A program made the position numbers and the translations under genes. A DNA stretch of 64,000 nt from Dermatophagoides farinae (lineage: Eukaryota; Arthropoda; Arachnida; Sarcoptiformes; Pyroglyphidae). The notes below the pieces were generated by a model, which was not told the origin of the DNA, did no database searches, and saw only the letters and a program-made list of their open reading frames with translations. This document shows positions 25,501 through 37,300 of the stretch, one piece after another. How positions within the stretch are numbered: position 1 is the stretch's first letter; the number at the start of each line of letters is the position of its first letter. The stretch is from assembly GCF_024713945.1 (NCBI RefSeq), contig NC_134680.1, positions 3,558,001-3,622,000 of the forward strand. The letters run 5' to 3'.

Positions 25501-27780
25501 AATAAGATTACAAGCTTTTGCACATATTAGACGAGTTTTTCCTGTAAACAAAAAAAATCCAATTAAATGGTTGTGTGTGTGTGTGTGTGCATGAATCTCA
25601 TTAGATGATCAACACATCATCATCCACAGAGAAAAAAGCATGTAGTGTACTATTCGATTTGGTAGTGTACAAATGGTAGTGCACACTACCAAATGTATAA
25701 GTACTTAACGATTAGGTAGTGTACATTACTAGTTGGTAGTGTGCAAATGGTAGTGCACACTACCAAATGTATAAGTACTTAACGATTAGGTAGTGTACAC
25801 GACCTCAGCTAGGTAGTGTACACGACCTCAGCTAGGTAGTGTACACGACCTCAACTAGGTAGTGTACACTATCATTTTTGAAAGTAGTTTACAACAATTT
25901 AAAAAATTACAACATTATAACATTGTCTATGAACGGCATTAAATATATTTCATACATGTATTGACTTATAATTGCAACAACTATAAAAATGCCCAATCAT
26001 CATACTCTGTTTCAAAAAATTTCAACATTGAATTTTTTCATGTTCGAAATGTTTAACTTTGATATTTTTTCTATTTTTTTGCCATGGTAAATAGTAAGTA
26101 GCTGATTGATTTTTGGAGCAAATATGTAACAATGTTTTGTTGTTATTAAACATATTGTAAAATATTGGGGCATTTATTCATTTATTTATTAAAATAATAA
26201 GATGCGAAGTGTCATGCACTATTGCATCATTTTTTTATAAAAAATCAATTAATTAATATTTTTACAAATATCTCTAATATACGTAGATTAATATTGTTTT
26301 TTGGAAAAAGATAAAATATTTGAACAAGTTCTGGTTTCCTAAAAACGAAATGAATATTTTATCGTTTTTGATTTCATATATGTTGAAATTAAAGACGTGA
26401 CTTTTTTCCCATTAAATCCAAGAGTATGAATAATGGTATGTATCTGAATTGATTAATGATAACGACAAATGTCTTTTCGTTTAGTATTTGAGTCTTAGAT
26501 CGAATTCAATATCGGCTAGATTTCAATCAAAGAGAACCAGATAAGTTATGTTTTTAAATCATGCTAACAACTGATTTTTTCTTTACTATGTGTTGTAGAT
26601 TGATTGTTCAATAATTATTTGAACTGTTTGTTTTGTGTATTTCATTACGAACGTGTTAAGTATAATATAACTATTTTTATTTTACTATTAAAAATTCTTC
26701 CTATTTTCAAGTCATAATCAGATTTCCGTCGATGTTGATGCATTGAATCTCAACCAATTTCAATTTATCAATGACCACGGAAATCAAATCACGTTTGAAT
26801 CATCGATACAAACACAGGTATTTTTATTTATATTTTTTTCTAATATTTTTAACTTATTGTAATTGTTGTTGTTTTTTTTTCTTTTTCTTTCTCTTTTTTT
26901 TCTAATATTTACATGTTTTTTCCCCCTTTTTTTGTTAAGATATAGGGGTAAATAAAGTTTATTTAAAAAAACAAACAGGTATGTAATTGAATTGAAAATC
27001 CACGGTTACAACTAATCCTTTTCAATTATTTAGTATAATGCCATGTAGTCAAATCTCTCAATGCCGCTGATATGATTCGAATTGCCATATTAACATATTT
27101 TTGGGATTTGTAAACTCGGACATTGTGTTGAAAACATTTAGAACTTCGAGAACGGAACAATATATCTTTTCTATTGGACAACAAAAATTCATACCATAAA
27201 ATGTTGGATTTTGGATCAGCATAATACAATTTGTGCATTATCATGATATTTTGTTTTTAAAAATAATTTATACTTCATTTATTATTCATTTAATTTTGCA
27301 ATAAAATTTAAATTCAATACAAATAATGAAAAGGAGGTCGAAAGGGTTAAAAAGGGGGAGAGTCAAAAATCAAAGTAGTGTACTATTCGATTTAGTAGTG
27401 TACTATTCGATTTGGTAGTGTACTATTCGATTTGGTAGTGTGCACTATTTTGGTAGTGTACTATCGATTTTGGTAGTGTACTATCGATTTTGGTAGTGTA
27501 CTATCGATTTTGGTAGTGTACTATCGATTTTGGTAGTGTACTAGCTGATTTGGTAGTGTACTAGCTGATTTGGTAGTTTCGCCACTCCACTACGATTTAG
27601 TAGTGTACACACAAGGCTATTTTTTTTTGTGTGTCATCACAAGACTTTTCTTCCTGGATGATGTGACGATTGCATACACATTGTGCATCAAAAAAAAATC
27701 GAATACGAACCAACAGCAGTATCGCCAACAACGACGCACTTTACCAATTCCTGGTGTGATTGTTCATAATCCATTCTCAT
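22574..27780 (-). CDS. RhoBTB: Rho-related BTB domain protein RhoBTB
   Basis: An atypical Rho GTPase fused to two BTB domains; the family acts as Cullin-3 ubiquitin-ligase adaptors. Exons are 27780-27711, 25541-25322, 25267-25070, 24755-24717, 24522-23426, 23359-23241 and 23173-22574; phases close to 780 aa. Exon 1 encodes [20 protein letters not shown] then TAVG, and the P-loop (G19-T26) is completed by exon 2 ([12 protein letters not shown]). The family's signature [13 protein letters not shown] and [20 protein letters not shown] follow, then GCKNDLRY. Exon 4 is only 39 nt. BTB1 is long and split by an insert; BTB2 contains [38 protein letters not shown] is the conserved C-terminal block. 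Intron 1 is about 2.17 kb, starts with a weak GTTCGT donor and holds two tandem-repeat arrays. Exon 1 was assigned by motif and phase. Confidence 0.95.
25643..25871. repeat. TAGTGTAC repeat array A, in RhoBTB intron 1
   Basis: A tandem array of sequences sharing the core GTAGTGTAC. A unit of about 74 bp is present twice (starting about 25661 and 25735), followed by three copies of a 23-bp unit GGTAGTGTACACGACCTCAG + CTA. Many copies contain or approach the palindrome AGTGTACACT; GTGCACACTAC adds an inverted copy inside the long unit. Confidence 0.9.
26701..26816 (+). other. Exon-like open segment between the two repeat arrays, unassigned
   Basis: Sequence after a good acceptor (CTATTTTCAAG) reads [20 protein letters not shown] and continues to SSIQTQ, ending at CACAG|GTATTT, a good donor. 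The complexity and codon pattern look protein-like, unlike its flanks. No family was recognised and no linking exons were found. It lies on the strand opposite RhoBTB, inside its first intron. It could be a piece of a captured or decayed gene. Confidence 0.25.
27374..27609. repeat. TAGTGTAC repeat array B, in RhoBTB intron 1
   Basis: About eleven copies of a 20-bp unit with the same GTAGTGTAC core as array A. Subtypes are ordered along the array: GTAGTGTACTATTCGATTT first, GTAGTGTACTATCGATTTT four times, then GTAGTGTACTAGCTGATTT twice. The first unit is shared with the start of array A in the same orientation. It ends about 100 bp before RhoBTB exon 1. Confidence 0.92.
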
Positions 27781-28759
27781 AAATGATAATATCTAATATT
27801 TCGTATATTTTTTTCTCCCGCCAGTATAATTAAATGGTTATGCAACATCTGACCTTTTTTGTGGCTTCGTTTGAGATGATGATGATAATGATGAAACAAT
27901 GTCACGATGAAAGTGTTATGATGAAAAAAAAGATGAACAAATTATTATCGATGAACGATGATGATGGTCGGTCATAACCATAGAATGATTTGTCAAAATG
28001 TATATCATCACATGTACGCCAATGAAATTGCTAAATCGATAACTTTGTTTATTAATAATCAATCGATACTTGGTTGATAGACACAAACAAAAACATAGAT
28101 CAACAACATCAACAAATCCACGTTTAGTTGGATGATTATTACATAATAAAAACGATGTTTTGCACGATGCACGATGTATACATTACTTGTCAATCATTAA
28201 AAACACTGGACTATATTGAATGACAGTAAATCATTTAAACGAGTATATGGAATGAAAATTTAAAAACGTAAAATCAACATACCATTGAATGAGAACATTT
28301 TTATTATTATTTAGCATATGAAACTATATGGCGTTTATTACGTCTTGAATTTTTCATGCATGCTTCATGTGTGTGTGTGTGTGTGCTCATTCATCATGGA
28401 ATGTTTTGATTCATACACGGCGTCAACAACAACATGACAGACATGGCAAGAATCGCCTGGCTAATAACAAACAACAACAAACAGACAAACAAAGCGTTAT
28501 CACCTATGGACGCCCATTGCTGCCAATTTTGTCATGGCTGTGTTGTGGTGTGGCCCTTGCATCCTTTTATCTTAAATGTTTTTTTATTCATTCATTCATT
28601 CATTATTTTCTACATCCATATCGTTGGGTTCACGAATCATCATCATCATCATTATCATTATGTTTGTTGACGTTTTACGACGTATAATAATAAACTATAG
28701 TTACGACAACATATAAGGAAAAAATGTATGTCCAATGAAACAATAACGACGCATATTCT

Positions 28760-28793
<34 letters not shown>

Positions 28794-29575
28794 AATGTAT
28801 ATGGCGTGTTGATTGATGTAATATACATGTATATCATTCCTTTTGGCCATTTTCCAGCCGGCTGTTAGGATTGGGCGGTGCCGCACCCTACAACTATTTC
28901 TTTTTTTTTTTTGGCAGGCGCATTCAATGTTTCGATATCATATGTGAAATGGTGAATCAATTGTGAAATGAAAAAAAGTTTCCTAATCGGTTTTTCGTGG
29001 AAATTTAAATATGAAAAAGCGCGCGCAATTTTTATTCAAATTTTTTTTTTACAATTTTCTACCCCTAATAAACACAGATTATGATTACATTGGGTGTAAT
29101 GAACTCTGATCATTATGGCTGTTGTTCGGTTGGCCATCATCTGTTTTTTATAAAGAGGTTCTGGCTAAAAACAATGGAAAATTAAAATCATTTTGGATAA
29201 ATTTTGGGCCACAATTTTATTCATATGGTAGCTAATATATACTAAGTATAATTTGATAAGTGGAAAAATTATAAAAATAAAAAAAATGTATAAAATATTT
29301 AAATTATAGTCATGATACATTATATATTATATTATAATAAGAATATTAACATTTTTTCAGAGGAAAAAATATCAATTTCACTATTTTTTTTGCACCTAAA
29401 CCATTTGACAAAATGTTCATGACAACCATATCATTATCATATTGATTATTGAAATCGATATCGATGACAAGAATAACGGATACTTATCAATTGTGCCTTT
29501 TTTTCTTTATTCATAACCTAATTCTAATCACATATATTTCGGGTAAAAAATAGCGTGTGAAAAAGAAAGAAGGAA
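27781..29575. other. Intergenic region, RhoBTB / receptor-like locus
   Basis: 1.8 kb of low-complexity AT-rich DNA with (GT)n at about 28366 and (CA)n at 28763-28790. It should hold the RhoBTB promoter. No gene recognised on either strand. Confidence 0.45.
28763..28790. repeat. (CA)n microsatellite
   Basis: A perfect CA dinucleotide run of 28 bp in the intergenic region. Confidence 0.9.
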
Positions 29576-30439
29576 ATGAAAAAACAAATAATGCTTACAC
29601 CGAATTATCATCAAATTATTCTATATTCCATGTTTATGATAATCATTATTATTATTGCGAATCAAAAATCTTTTCATACATATGGACAACATTTGGATAA
29701 GTTTATCGGTGAACAAACAATATGGGAATATCTACGCGATTTATGTCAACAACAACAACAAGAAAGCGATAGTAATACGAATATTGTATTCTTTGTGATG
29801 GAAAATTTTCAAGTTTTTCCACAAAAACTTCATAATAATCATTCAAATTTCAATTCATCATTTGCATCATCGATGAACGATTGGCGATCATCATCAAGTT
29901 TGATAAGTAATTTTTTCGATCTTCATCATTGTAGATATGAATTGTTTGACAATAATCATGATACAAAAACAATAATGGCCGAGATGAAAATTCGAAATAA
30001 ACATTCGAAATATAGTAATGGGTTATTATTATTCAATATGGTCACGTTGCTGGATCGATTAAATAGGAATTCATTTGAAACGCTTTTGAAATCAATGGAG
30101 AAAATTTCTACCAATTGTATAAATTGTTTTCCATTGATTGGTATTTTTTCACAATCAATTCAAATAGATTTAACCACATGGTTTTCACAAGATTTATTGA
30201 ATAAATTAAATCGAAAATTTTGTTGTACATTAGTTAGCACTAGCACTAATTATGGCGACATTCAACGACAACAAGTAATCCATTTACGTCCATTGCTTGA
30301 TGGTTGTCATCTATATGATGGTGTTTATTCACCACAAACTAAACTAGATTTTGATCGAATGAAAGCTCCATTTCATCAATGTAATTTAAACAAATCATTG
30401 ATTAAAATTGCCGTAAATAACGTAAATACATTCGAATAA
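29576..30439 (+). CDS. Ionotropic-receptor-like N-terminal part, possibly a broken gene
   Basis: A 287-codon open frame with an N-terminal hydrophobic stretch (QIILYSMFMIIIIIIANQK) that could be a signal peptide, then a soluble domain with several cysteines. The end, NKSLIKIAVNNVNTFE, resembles the beginning of the ligand-binding S1 lobe in ionotropic receptors (IRs). A donor AAC|GTAAAT at 30421/30422 could end the exon in phase 0. IRs are iGluR-related chemosensory channels of arthropods and are very divergent, so recognition is by architecture only. The expected rest of S1 and the pore segments M1-M3 are not seen downstream. It could be a pseudogene, a gene missing a segment, or an unrelated secreted or membrane protein. 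Confidence 0.4.
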   Translation: MKKQIMLTPNYHQIILYSMFMIIIIIIANQKSFHTYGQHLDKFIGEQTIWEYLRDLCQQQQQESDSNTNIVFFVMENFQVFPQKLHNNHSNFNSSFASSMNDWRSSSSLISNFFDLHHCRYELFDNNHDTKTIMAEMKIRNKHSKYSNGLLLFNMVTLLDRLNRNSFETLLKSMEKISTNCINCFPLIGIFSQSIQIDLTTWFSQDLLNKLNRKFCCTLVSTSTNYGDIQRQQVIHLRPLLDGCHLYDGVYSPQTKLDFDRMKAPFHQCNLNKSLIKIAVNNVNTFE

Positions 30440-31132
30440 ATCGAAGGAAATCTACTATCTACTATTCTATGTCGCTTAAATTTCCACTGTAAACTGCAAT
30501 TTTTACACTCTGCAAGTATAAAAAACTGTATTAACTTGGCATTTGATGCGGGGAAGCCGAGCTGGACATTCCTAATTATTTTCAGTACAAACATAACTAT
30601 TTAGTATGAGCTACTCAGTGTGTGTTGTGTGTGTGTGTCTGAGCATGCGGAAAAACTTTTGAATGCCGCTGAACAGTTCGCCCAGCTCAGAAGTAGAAGT
30701 CGCTTCCAAAGAAACGCATTCTGTGGTATGTAGCTTCGACAAAGCTTTTTTTCATTGTTCTAGCTCAGCACACGTTGCTGCAGCTTTTGCATCCAATAGA
30801 TGGTGCAGTAATTCAATAGAACATAGAAAGAGTTCGAATTTTTCGAATTGATTATTGTGATAATACATGTGTCACACGTGATTTTCATTTTGTGTGCCTG
30901 TGTGAGTGTGTATTTGATGATGAAATCTTGCCTGAAGACTGCATTTATTGGAATGATTTGTTCTGTGTTTTTGTTTTCATGATTTATTATCTACTCATCG
31001 CTTGGTAAGTTATTCCGGTTATTTAACCTGATTATACATAAAATACCTGATAGCTTTTTTTCATTTAAAATAAAGAAAATGGAGCATTTACGATAATGCA
31101 GAAAGCCACAGCGGTCGACGATTCAATGTTGA
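30440..31132. other. Region between the two receptor-like fragments
   Basis: 693 bp with no frame that supplies the missing pore. One frame near 31080-31145 reads GAFTIMQKATAVDDSMLSVF before a stop, which could be decayed ligand-binding S2 sequence. Part of the segment (about 30640-30810) is richer in GC and different in texture from its flanks, and a good GTAAGT donor occurs at about 31005. Confidence 0.3.
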
Positions 31133-31489
31133 GTGTCTTCATGCGATGAACCCACAAGGTTATCCTATAGGATCTATAGACACAAACTTGGATTAAACAT
31201 TGGATCGATTATCATGTTCAGTCGCAATATTGAACCACAAAGTGGTTTGCTCAATGGCACGAGTCTATTCGATATATGGATGGCCAAAATTTTCATGACA
31301 ACAAAATTAGCTAATCCAAAAGCCTATTCACAGGCCAGTCGATTTCGTAACCCGTCAAATGATATTGAATGGTCACAATTAAAATTGGTAGATTTTAGTA
31401 CCATATTTTCTATTTGGATTTCCTGCATAACATTTTCGATCATAATTCTTGTCGTAGAGATCATCAACAGAGGCATAAAAAACAAGTGA
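31133..31489 (+). CDS. Ionotropic-receptor-like C-terminal part
   Basis: A 118-codon frame whose end has the form of the last ligand-binding helices plus TM4 of an ionotropic receptor. KLGLNIGSIIMFSRNIEPQ is followed by WSQLKLVDFSTIFSIWISC and a hydrophobic ITFSIIILVVEII, then the basic tail NRGIKNK. The true exon probably starts at an AG just inside the frame (about 31132-31136), since the first codon is GTG. It sits about 260 bp upstream of RAD9. If real, it belongs with the 29576 fragment; together they lack the channel pore. Confidence 0.4.
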   Translation: MSSCDEPTRLSYRIYRHKLGLNIGSIIMFSRNIEPQSGLLNGTSLFDIWMAKIFMTTKLANPKAYSQASRFRNPSNDIEWSQLKLVDFSTIFSIWISCITFSIIILVVEIINRGIKNK

Positions 31490-31745
31490 CATAGAATCCA
31501 CAATAGTTGATAAAGAGAATGAATGTAAAATCATTGGTGTGATGTGAAATGAAGGAATTTTTACGGAAACTATTCTATAATTTGTAGTCGGAATTTTTTC
31601 GAGGAATTGTTTTTAATGTTCGAATAAAATCGTGAGTGTTTACTTTAATCATTCATTCATTTAGCGCGATTTTGATTATATCCAAATATATATTCATTTG
31701 CTAATCATTCTTCTGGAATTTGATTATAAACTTAATGTTATCATA

Positions 31746-33089
31746 ATGAAATCAACAGTTATCGGATTAAATCTTCGTACATTATCTAAAACGATTCGAT
31801 TAATGGCCAAATATTCGGAAGAGATAAAAATCCTGGTCATAAATGATTGTCTTATATTACAATCGGTAAATTTCGACAGCACGTTATTCTGTCAGGTTAC
31901 TTTTGAAAAAAATTTTTTCACATCATTCCAAAATGATGATGATTTTGAATGTAAAGTTGATATCCGTTCCATTGGATTTGTATTCAGAGTTGTCTCTTTA
32001 GGTTTGTAAATTATTAATGTTGCAAGATTGAAATTTCATCACTGATTTTATTCCATAGATAAAATGACAAATGTTTGTAAAATCAAAATGGATAATTCAA
32101 TGGATCATATCATTTTCCACATGGAATGTCCTAATCGTATTAGACGCAACTATCGGATACCGATCATGAAGAATAATGATCATCAACGTTGCCCGGTTCC
32201 TTTATCACAACAGCTATCAAATCCAACATTACGATGTAGTGCCTATACTATGAATGAATCGATTAAACCTTTTCCATTATCTACTGATGAGATCATCATA
32301 TGGACATTTCGTGATTATTTAGGTTTTAAAACATATTTTGAAACCAATTATGACGGGCCTATGACCGAATTTTGTGTTTCATCAACTTATTTTCGTATGA
32401 TGGATTCAGTCTATAATTATACGAATGATATGTCCATTGCATTAAATTTAAAAGAACTTCGGTCGTTTTTAGATTTTGCAATGCATCGTAATCAAGTCAT
32501 TTCGGCCTATTTACAATCCGATGGAAAACCGATTGAATTTATGTTTAAAAATTCTGATGGTTGCTCCGCTTCAATCATGATGGGCACCATTGATTTGAAA
32601 AACGACAGTCAACCAGCTATTCCACCCGCTTTTCGAATAACTCATCAAATAACAGATGATTCATCATCCGGTAGTGTTCTGCAAAATGTGAGCTTAGATT
32701 CACGTGCAATTTCTCATGAAATTCCAATGAATCATTCATCAATGGGAAAAGAATCAATTCACCATGATGTTTCAACTTTTATCGGTAATGTTACCAATTC
32801 ATCACTCCCTAATCAATCGATTGGTCAGCAACAATTATCGTTATTGGATCAACGTGAACAATCAATGGATACCGCCAGTGATCATCCTATAAGAGATGAA
32901 TTTATCCCGCAAAATATTGATCAAAATGATGATGATAATAACATTGATATTTCTAAAGAAATTTATCAAGAGATAGAAAATTCTGATAATGAATTAACGT
33001 CATCACAATCACATTTTGTTTTTGGTGATCAAAGTTTTGAACCATATGCTACTTTAGCACCATATTCCGAATATGAAGTAACTGAATGA
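31746..33089 (+). CDS. RAD9: Cell cycle checkpoint clamp protein RAD9
   Basis: RAD9 is the subunit of the 9-1-1 DNA-damage clamp that recruits TopBP1 to activate ATR. Exons are 31746-32001 and 32059-33089 (phase 1 junction), giving 428 aa. The PCNA-like part (about 1-270) follows the family order: MKSTVIGLNLRTLSKTIRLM, EEIKILVINDCLILQSVN, CKVDIRSIGFVFRVVSL, EFCVSSTYFRMM, ALNLKELRSFLDFAMHRNQV, IEFMFKNSDG. The rest is an acidic Ser/Asn/Gln-rich tail with SQ sites, as in RAD9 where the tail is phosphorylated. Overall similarity to vertebrate RAD9A is modest, but the block order matches throughout. AATAAA at 33206-33211 follows. Confidence 0.87.
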
Positions 33090-34354
33090 TGACAATTATA
33101 ATTAAACTATTGTAATTTTGAAATTTTTTTTTTTGTTAAAATCAATTTTCTCATTCATTTTAATAATAATGAATCAAAGATGTTTGATGGATTTTTTTAG
33201 ATTAAAATAAATGTTCATATATGATTAATCAATAACAATTAATCGAATAATAATTTGTCAATTTAATTAATTCATCATTCCACATAGAATACACACACAA
33301 TTTTCAAAATACAATTATAACACTGTTATATACGTGTTTGCGTGTTTGTGTGTCTCAAAAAAAAAAAAAATTAATGATCTCCATTTTAAAAATATCTTCA
33401 TTCAGAATTCAAATTCGAATTTTTTTTTTAAATATATTTACAATTCATTGGAAAAGAATGGTTTCCATTCGACATACATGTCATTATATAATATATATGG
33501 TGTATGTGTGATATAATATCATTGAAAATGTTAAAGCTTCATGTTCAGATGATGGCCGAAACAATGATGTGTTATAAATGAATGAAAAATTTTTGTTTTT
33601 GTTTTTTTGTATTGTATAAATATATAATGAGATCTTTTATGTATGTGTGTATGTCAAAATAATAATAATAAAATGTGATAAAATGAAATATACAACAGAT
33701 TTTTTTCGTTTTTCATTGTATTTTTTTTTTAAAGAAAAAAGTTACCATGATCAATATATTAATAAGATGTTTGTAAATGAAATAATAATAATTTTTTTCA
33801 AATATATAAATCATGTTGTAGAATTGGTTTGAGCTGGAATTGCAGTGAGAGAATCAACAGGTATCTGAGTTTGTTGAAGAAGATAAAGATGATGATGATG
33901 ATGATGATGATGAGGATAATGACAAAATAAAAAATGATAATAATAAATATTCAAAAATCGGAAACCGATTTGTATAATTTTTTTTGTTGTTAAAATTATC
34001 AAATAAATTATTTTCTTGAAAATATTACATTTGGAATGTCAATTATCATATATATAATTCAGTCATCTTCAACAAGATAAATAAGCAGCTGCATTTTATA
34101 TGTTTATAAAAAAAAGTCAATAATTTCGTTGAAAAAAAATTGCAGGAAGTATGTTTGATACGTTGCCATCATCAGGTATGATTTGATTTTTTTTTCATTA
34201 AAAAAATCACAAAAAATTCAAATGGATCCCAAATAATAATAGTAATCACAACTTGACTTCAATTTTTTTTCCAAAAGTTAATATTTTTTCTATATAAGGC
34301 GATAAATGGCTCATTCTGGCAGTTGTAATTGGTGTTGTTGATCAACAAACACAA
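33090..34354. other. Tail-to-tail spacer, RAD9 / neuroglian
   Basis: 1.3 kb of highly AT-rich 3' UTR-type sequence, including a (GAT)n run near 33890. No supported gene. Confidence 0.5.
33206..33211 (+). terminator. Poly(A) signal of RAD9
   Basis: AATAAA 117 bp past the stop codon in a T/A-rich 3' flank. Confidence 0.5.
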
Positions 34355-37300
34355 CTAAACAAAAGTAGCGATTCCGGTTGGTGATTGAACATCATCACGT
34401 TTTTTCTTTGGACCTATGGGATTTTTTCGATTATTTATTCGATATTGTAATTAACATACACATTATGATTTTCATACCATATTCACCGATGAATGATCCA
34501 TCTTCACCAAATTTCGAACTATCCGCTTCATAATCGGCCATTGAATCTTCATCGCTTTCAGGATTTAGACTACTATTCATTGAATGACGGCTACCACCAC
34601 GTGGAAATGTTGATAATGGTTTATTGTATTCATTAAAACCGGCTTCTTCATAATCATCTTTACCATGGGCAATCTCTTTTTCGTGTACAGAATATTTACC
34701 ACCACGATTACGTTTAACAATACAAACAAGAACGACGGCAACAATAATCAATGCAATTGCACACATCATTGTTATAAACCAAGGTGCGAAATTGGAAATA
34801 TGTCCAATTGGATCCATACCGTACATACCTGTAGCCATAGAATTGAAATCATTATTTGAAATCAATAAATCAATCATATGATAGAAGATGCACTCACCAT
34901 TTGGTATCACTTCTTTCAATTCACTTGGTGTTTCATATTTACCATCAACAGCAACAATTCTTACTTCATAAGTTTTATCCGGATCCAATCCACTAATGTA
35001 AACCACTGTTGAATCTTGATTTTCATCTCTTGGAGTGCTGAAAAATGAATTCGTTCCTATTGGTTCGAGAACAACAAAAAAAAAAACAATTTTCAATCAT
35101 TTTTTTTTATCAAAACAAATAAATGTTTCCAAAAACATTACCTTTTAATCGATATTGTACATAGAAATTATTGCCCGGTATTTTAGAGGAATTAGGATAC
35201 CAAGTTATTTTAACATGATCAGTTCCATCATTAGCACGTACATGATCAATATCGAAAACCGGTCTATCCGGTTGTGCGGCTGCATCCTCTCCTTTTGTTT
35301 CCAATTCGATGAAGAATGGTTCGCCCATACCAACTTTGGTGGCAGCATGAATTGTAATACGATATTTCGTTCCGGGTAATAAATTACCAAGTTTAACACC
35401 TGTAATTTTTGGATCATCAATCTGTGGAAATCTTTCCTGTTTTGGACCGAGTTCTGTGCCATCAACACTTTCATAGAATATACGATAACCGGTTATTTTT
35501 CCATTCGGTTCATCCGGTGGTGACCAATACAAATATATAGCATTTGATCCCATTGAAATACCTTCGAATGATGATACAGGACCGGGAACACCTTCGGGCG
35601 TATTGATAACAATCTCATTCGATGGATCACTCATATACATTGAATTATATACATAAATTCGTGCAATATTTCGTGAATTTGGTTTAAAAATCTGCACCAA
35701 ACTTCTTGATACATTTGGCGGTATTTTGACTTCACGCATTAATTTGACATCTTCACCGACTGCATATGTTTGAATTTTATAGCCTTGAAAATGTCCACGT
35801 ACAGAATCCGATGTGACAGGATCCCAGGCCAGTAATGCCGATTTATGATCACGTACTTCGATAACACGAAAATTTTCCGGTGATCGTAATGGTTTAGCTT
35901 CACTTGACCAACCAATCACTTCACCGGCTGCTGTATGTGCAGCACCACGACGGTTATGTGCTTCTACTTTGATACGATACGGTTTGAATATTGGTTGATT
36001 TTCGATTGTTAAATGATTCTGTTTCCAATCGGTTATTGTACGACTTTGCCATGAATCATTTTCAATATCATGTCGTTTCCATGATACTTTATAATAGAAA
36101 CCTTCAGAATTATGATCGATTGGTGTCATTGGTGTCCAACGTATTACTAATGTTCCGGGTTGTTCACCTCGTCCAATAACATTATCCGGATTTTTATATG
36201 GAACATCTTCTTTGGTTGAACAAAATCCATATGGTATACTTGGTTCACTTGGACCGATTTTATTTTTAGCAATCACTCTGAATGTAAAATTTGCCCATGG
36301 ACTCATGGCTACCTTGAATTTTGTATCCGGTGCTGGTACATTTGTAAATGCATTAAGCCAATTATCCGGATGAAATGATGTATTATATTGGATATCATAT
36401 GAAAGGACTGGAGCTCGATTATCACCTGTAGGTATCCATTCCACCATAGCGGTTAGGTCATCACATTCGACGCTAATAATTTTTGGTGAATTAGGCACAT
36501 CTTGTACAGTTAATGTAGCGGAAGCATTCACAGAATCAAGCTCGGTACTTGCAATACAAGTATAAACACCGGAATCTAATTCTTTTGTTGTCGTAATAGT
36601 CAATGAATTATCTGTTGACTGAACGATTCTTGGATCATGTGCAGTATCGATTGGACGTTCATTGAATGCCCATGATATTTTCAGGTCTAAACTTGGATCA
36701 GCCTCAGCACTACAACGAAATACGGCTGTTTTTTTCGCAGCTACTTCATAATTTTCAGGTGCATGAATAATTTTTGTTTTGCCTTTAACTTTCAATTCAC
36801 CCGATGCAAATCTGGTGCCAAATTTATTTGTTGCAATACATTTATATTTTCCTTGATCGGTTACACGTACATCATGTATTCGAAGATCACCATTATCCAG
36901 TACTTCATAATTGGCACCATTCAATGATGTATCATCTTTTTCCCATTTTACTTCAGGTTTTGGAGCACCAAATACACGACATTTAAGTATAACATTTGAT
37001 GTAACAACAGCACGTGTTTCTTTTTCCGGTGGATCGACAATTTCCGGTGGTAATTTCAATACATTCAGATAGAAATCTCTGAATGCATAACCATTAACAT
37101 TGGATGCATTACATTGATAAACGGCAGTGTCAAGTATTTCTTGTACATTAGTTATGGTCAATTCATTACCATTCACACGTACACGATCATTTGGCACTAA
37201 TTGTTCACCATTTTTAAACCATTGTAATTTTGGTTCCGGTACACCGGCAGCAACACAACGGAATGTAACCGTTTCCGTATCGGCAGCATTCGTATTATTT

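Noticed and set aside
25643-27609. CRISPR-like array
   Set aside because: The sequence is eukaryotic, repeats are nearly contiguous and spacers are not unique; these are ordinary tandem repeats.
28492-28520. Minus-strand GGTGATAACGC as the RhoBTB P-loop exon
   Set aside because: The frame is closed just upstream and the phase does not fit exon 2; the exon at 27711-27780 matches sequence and phase.
33811-34002. Minus-strand frame with polyhistidine as a further neuroglian exon
   Set aside because: Its acceptor options do not join the FIGEY exon in phase without an immediate stop; the 34413 exon fits perfectly and has a family-like C-terminus.
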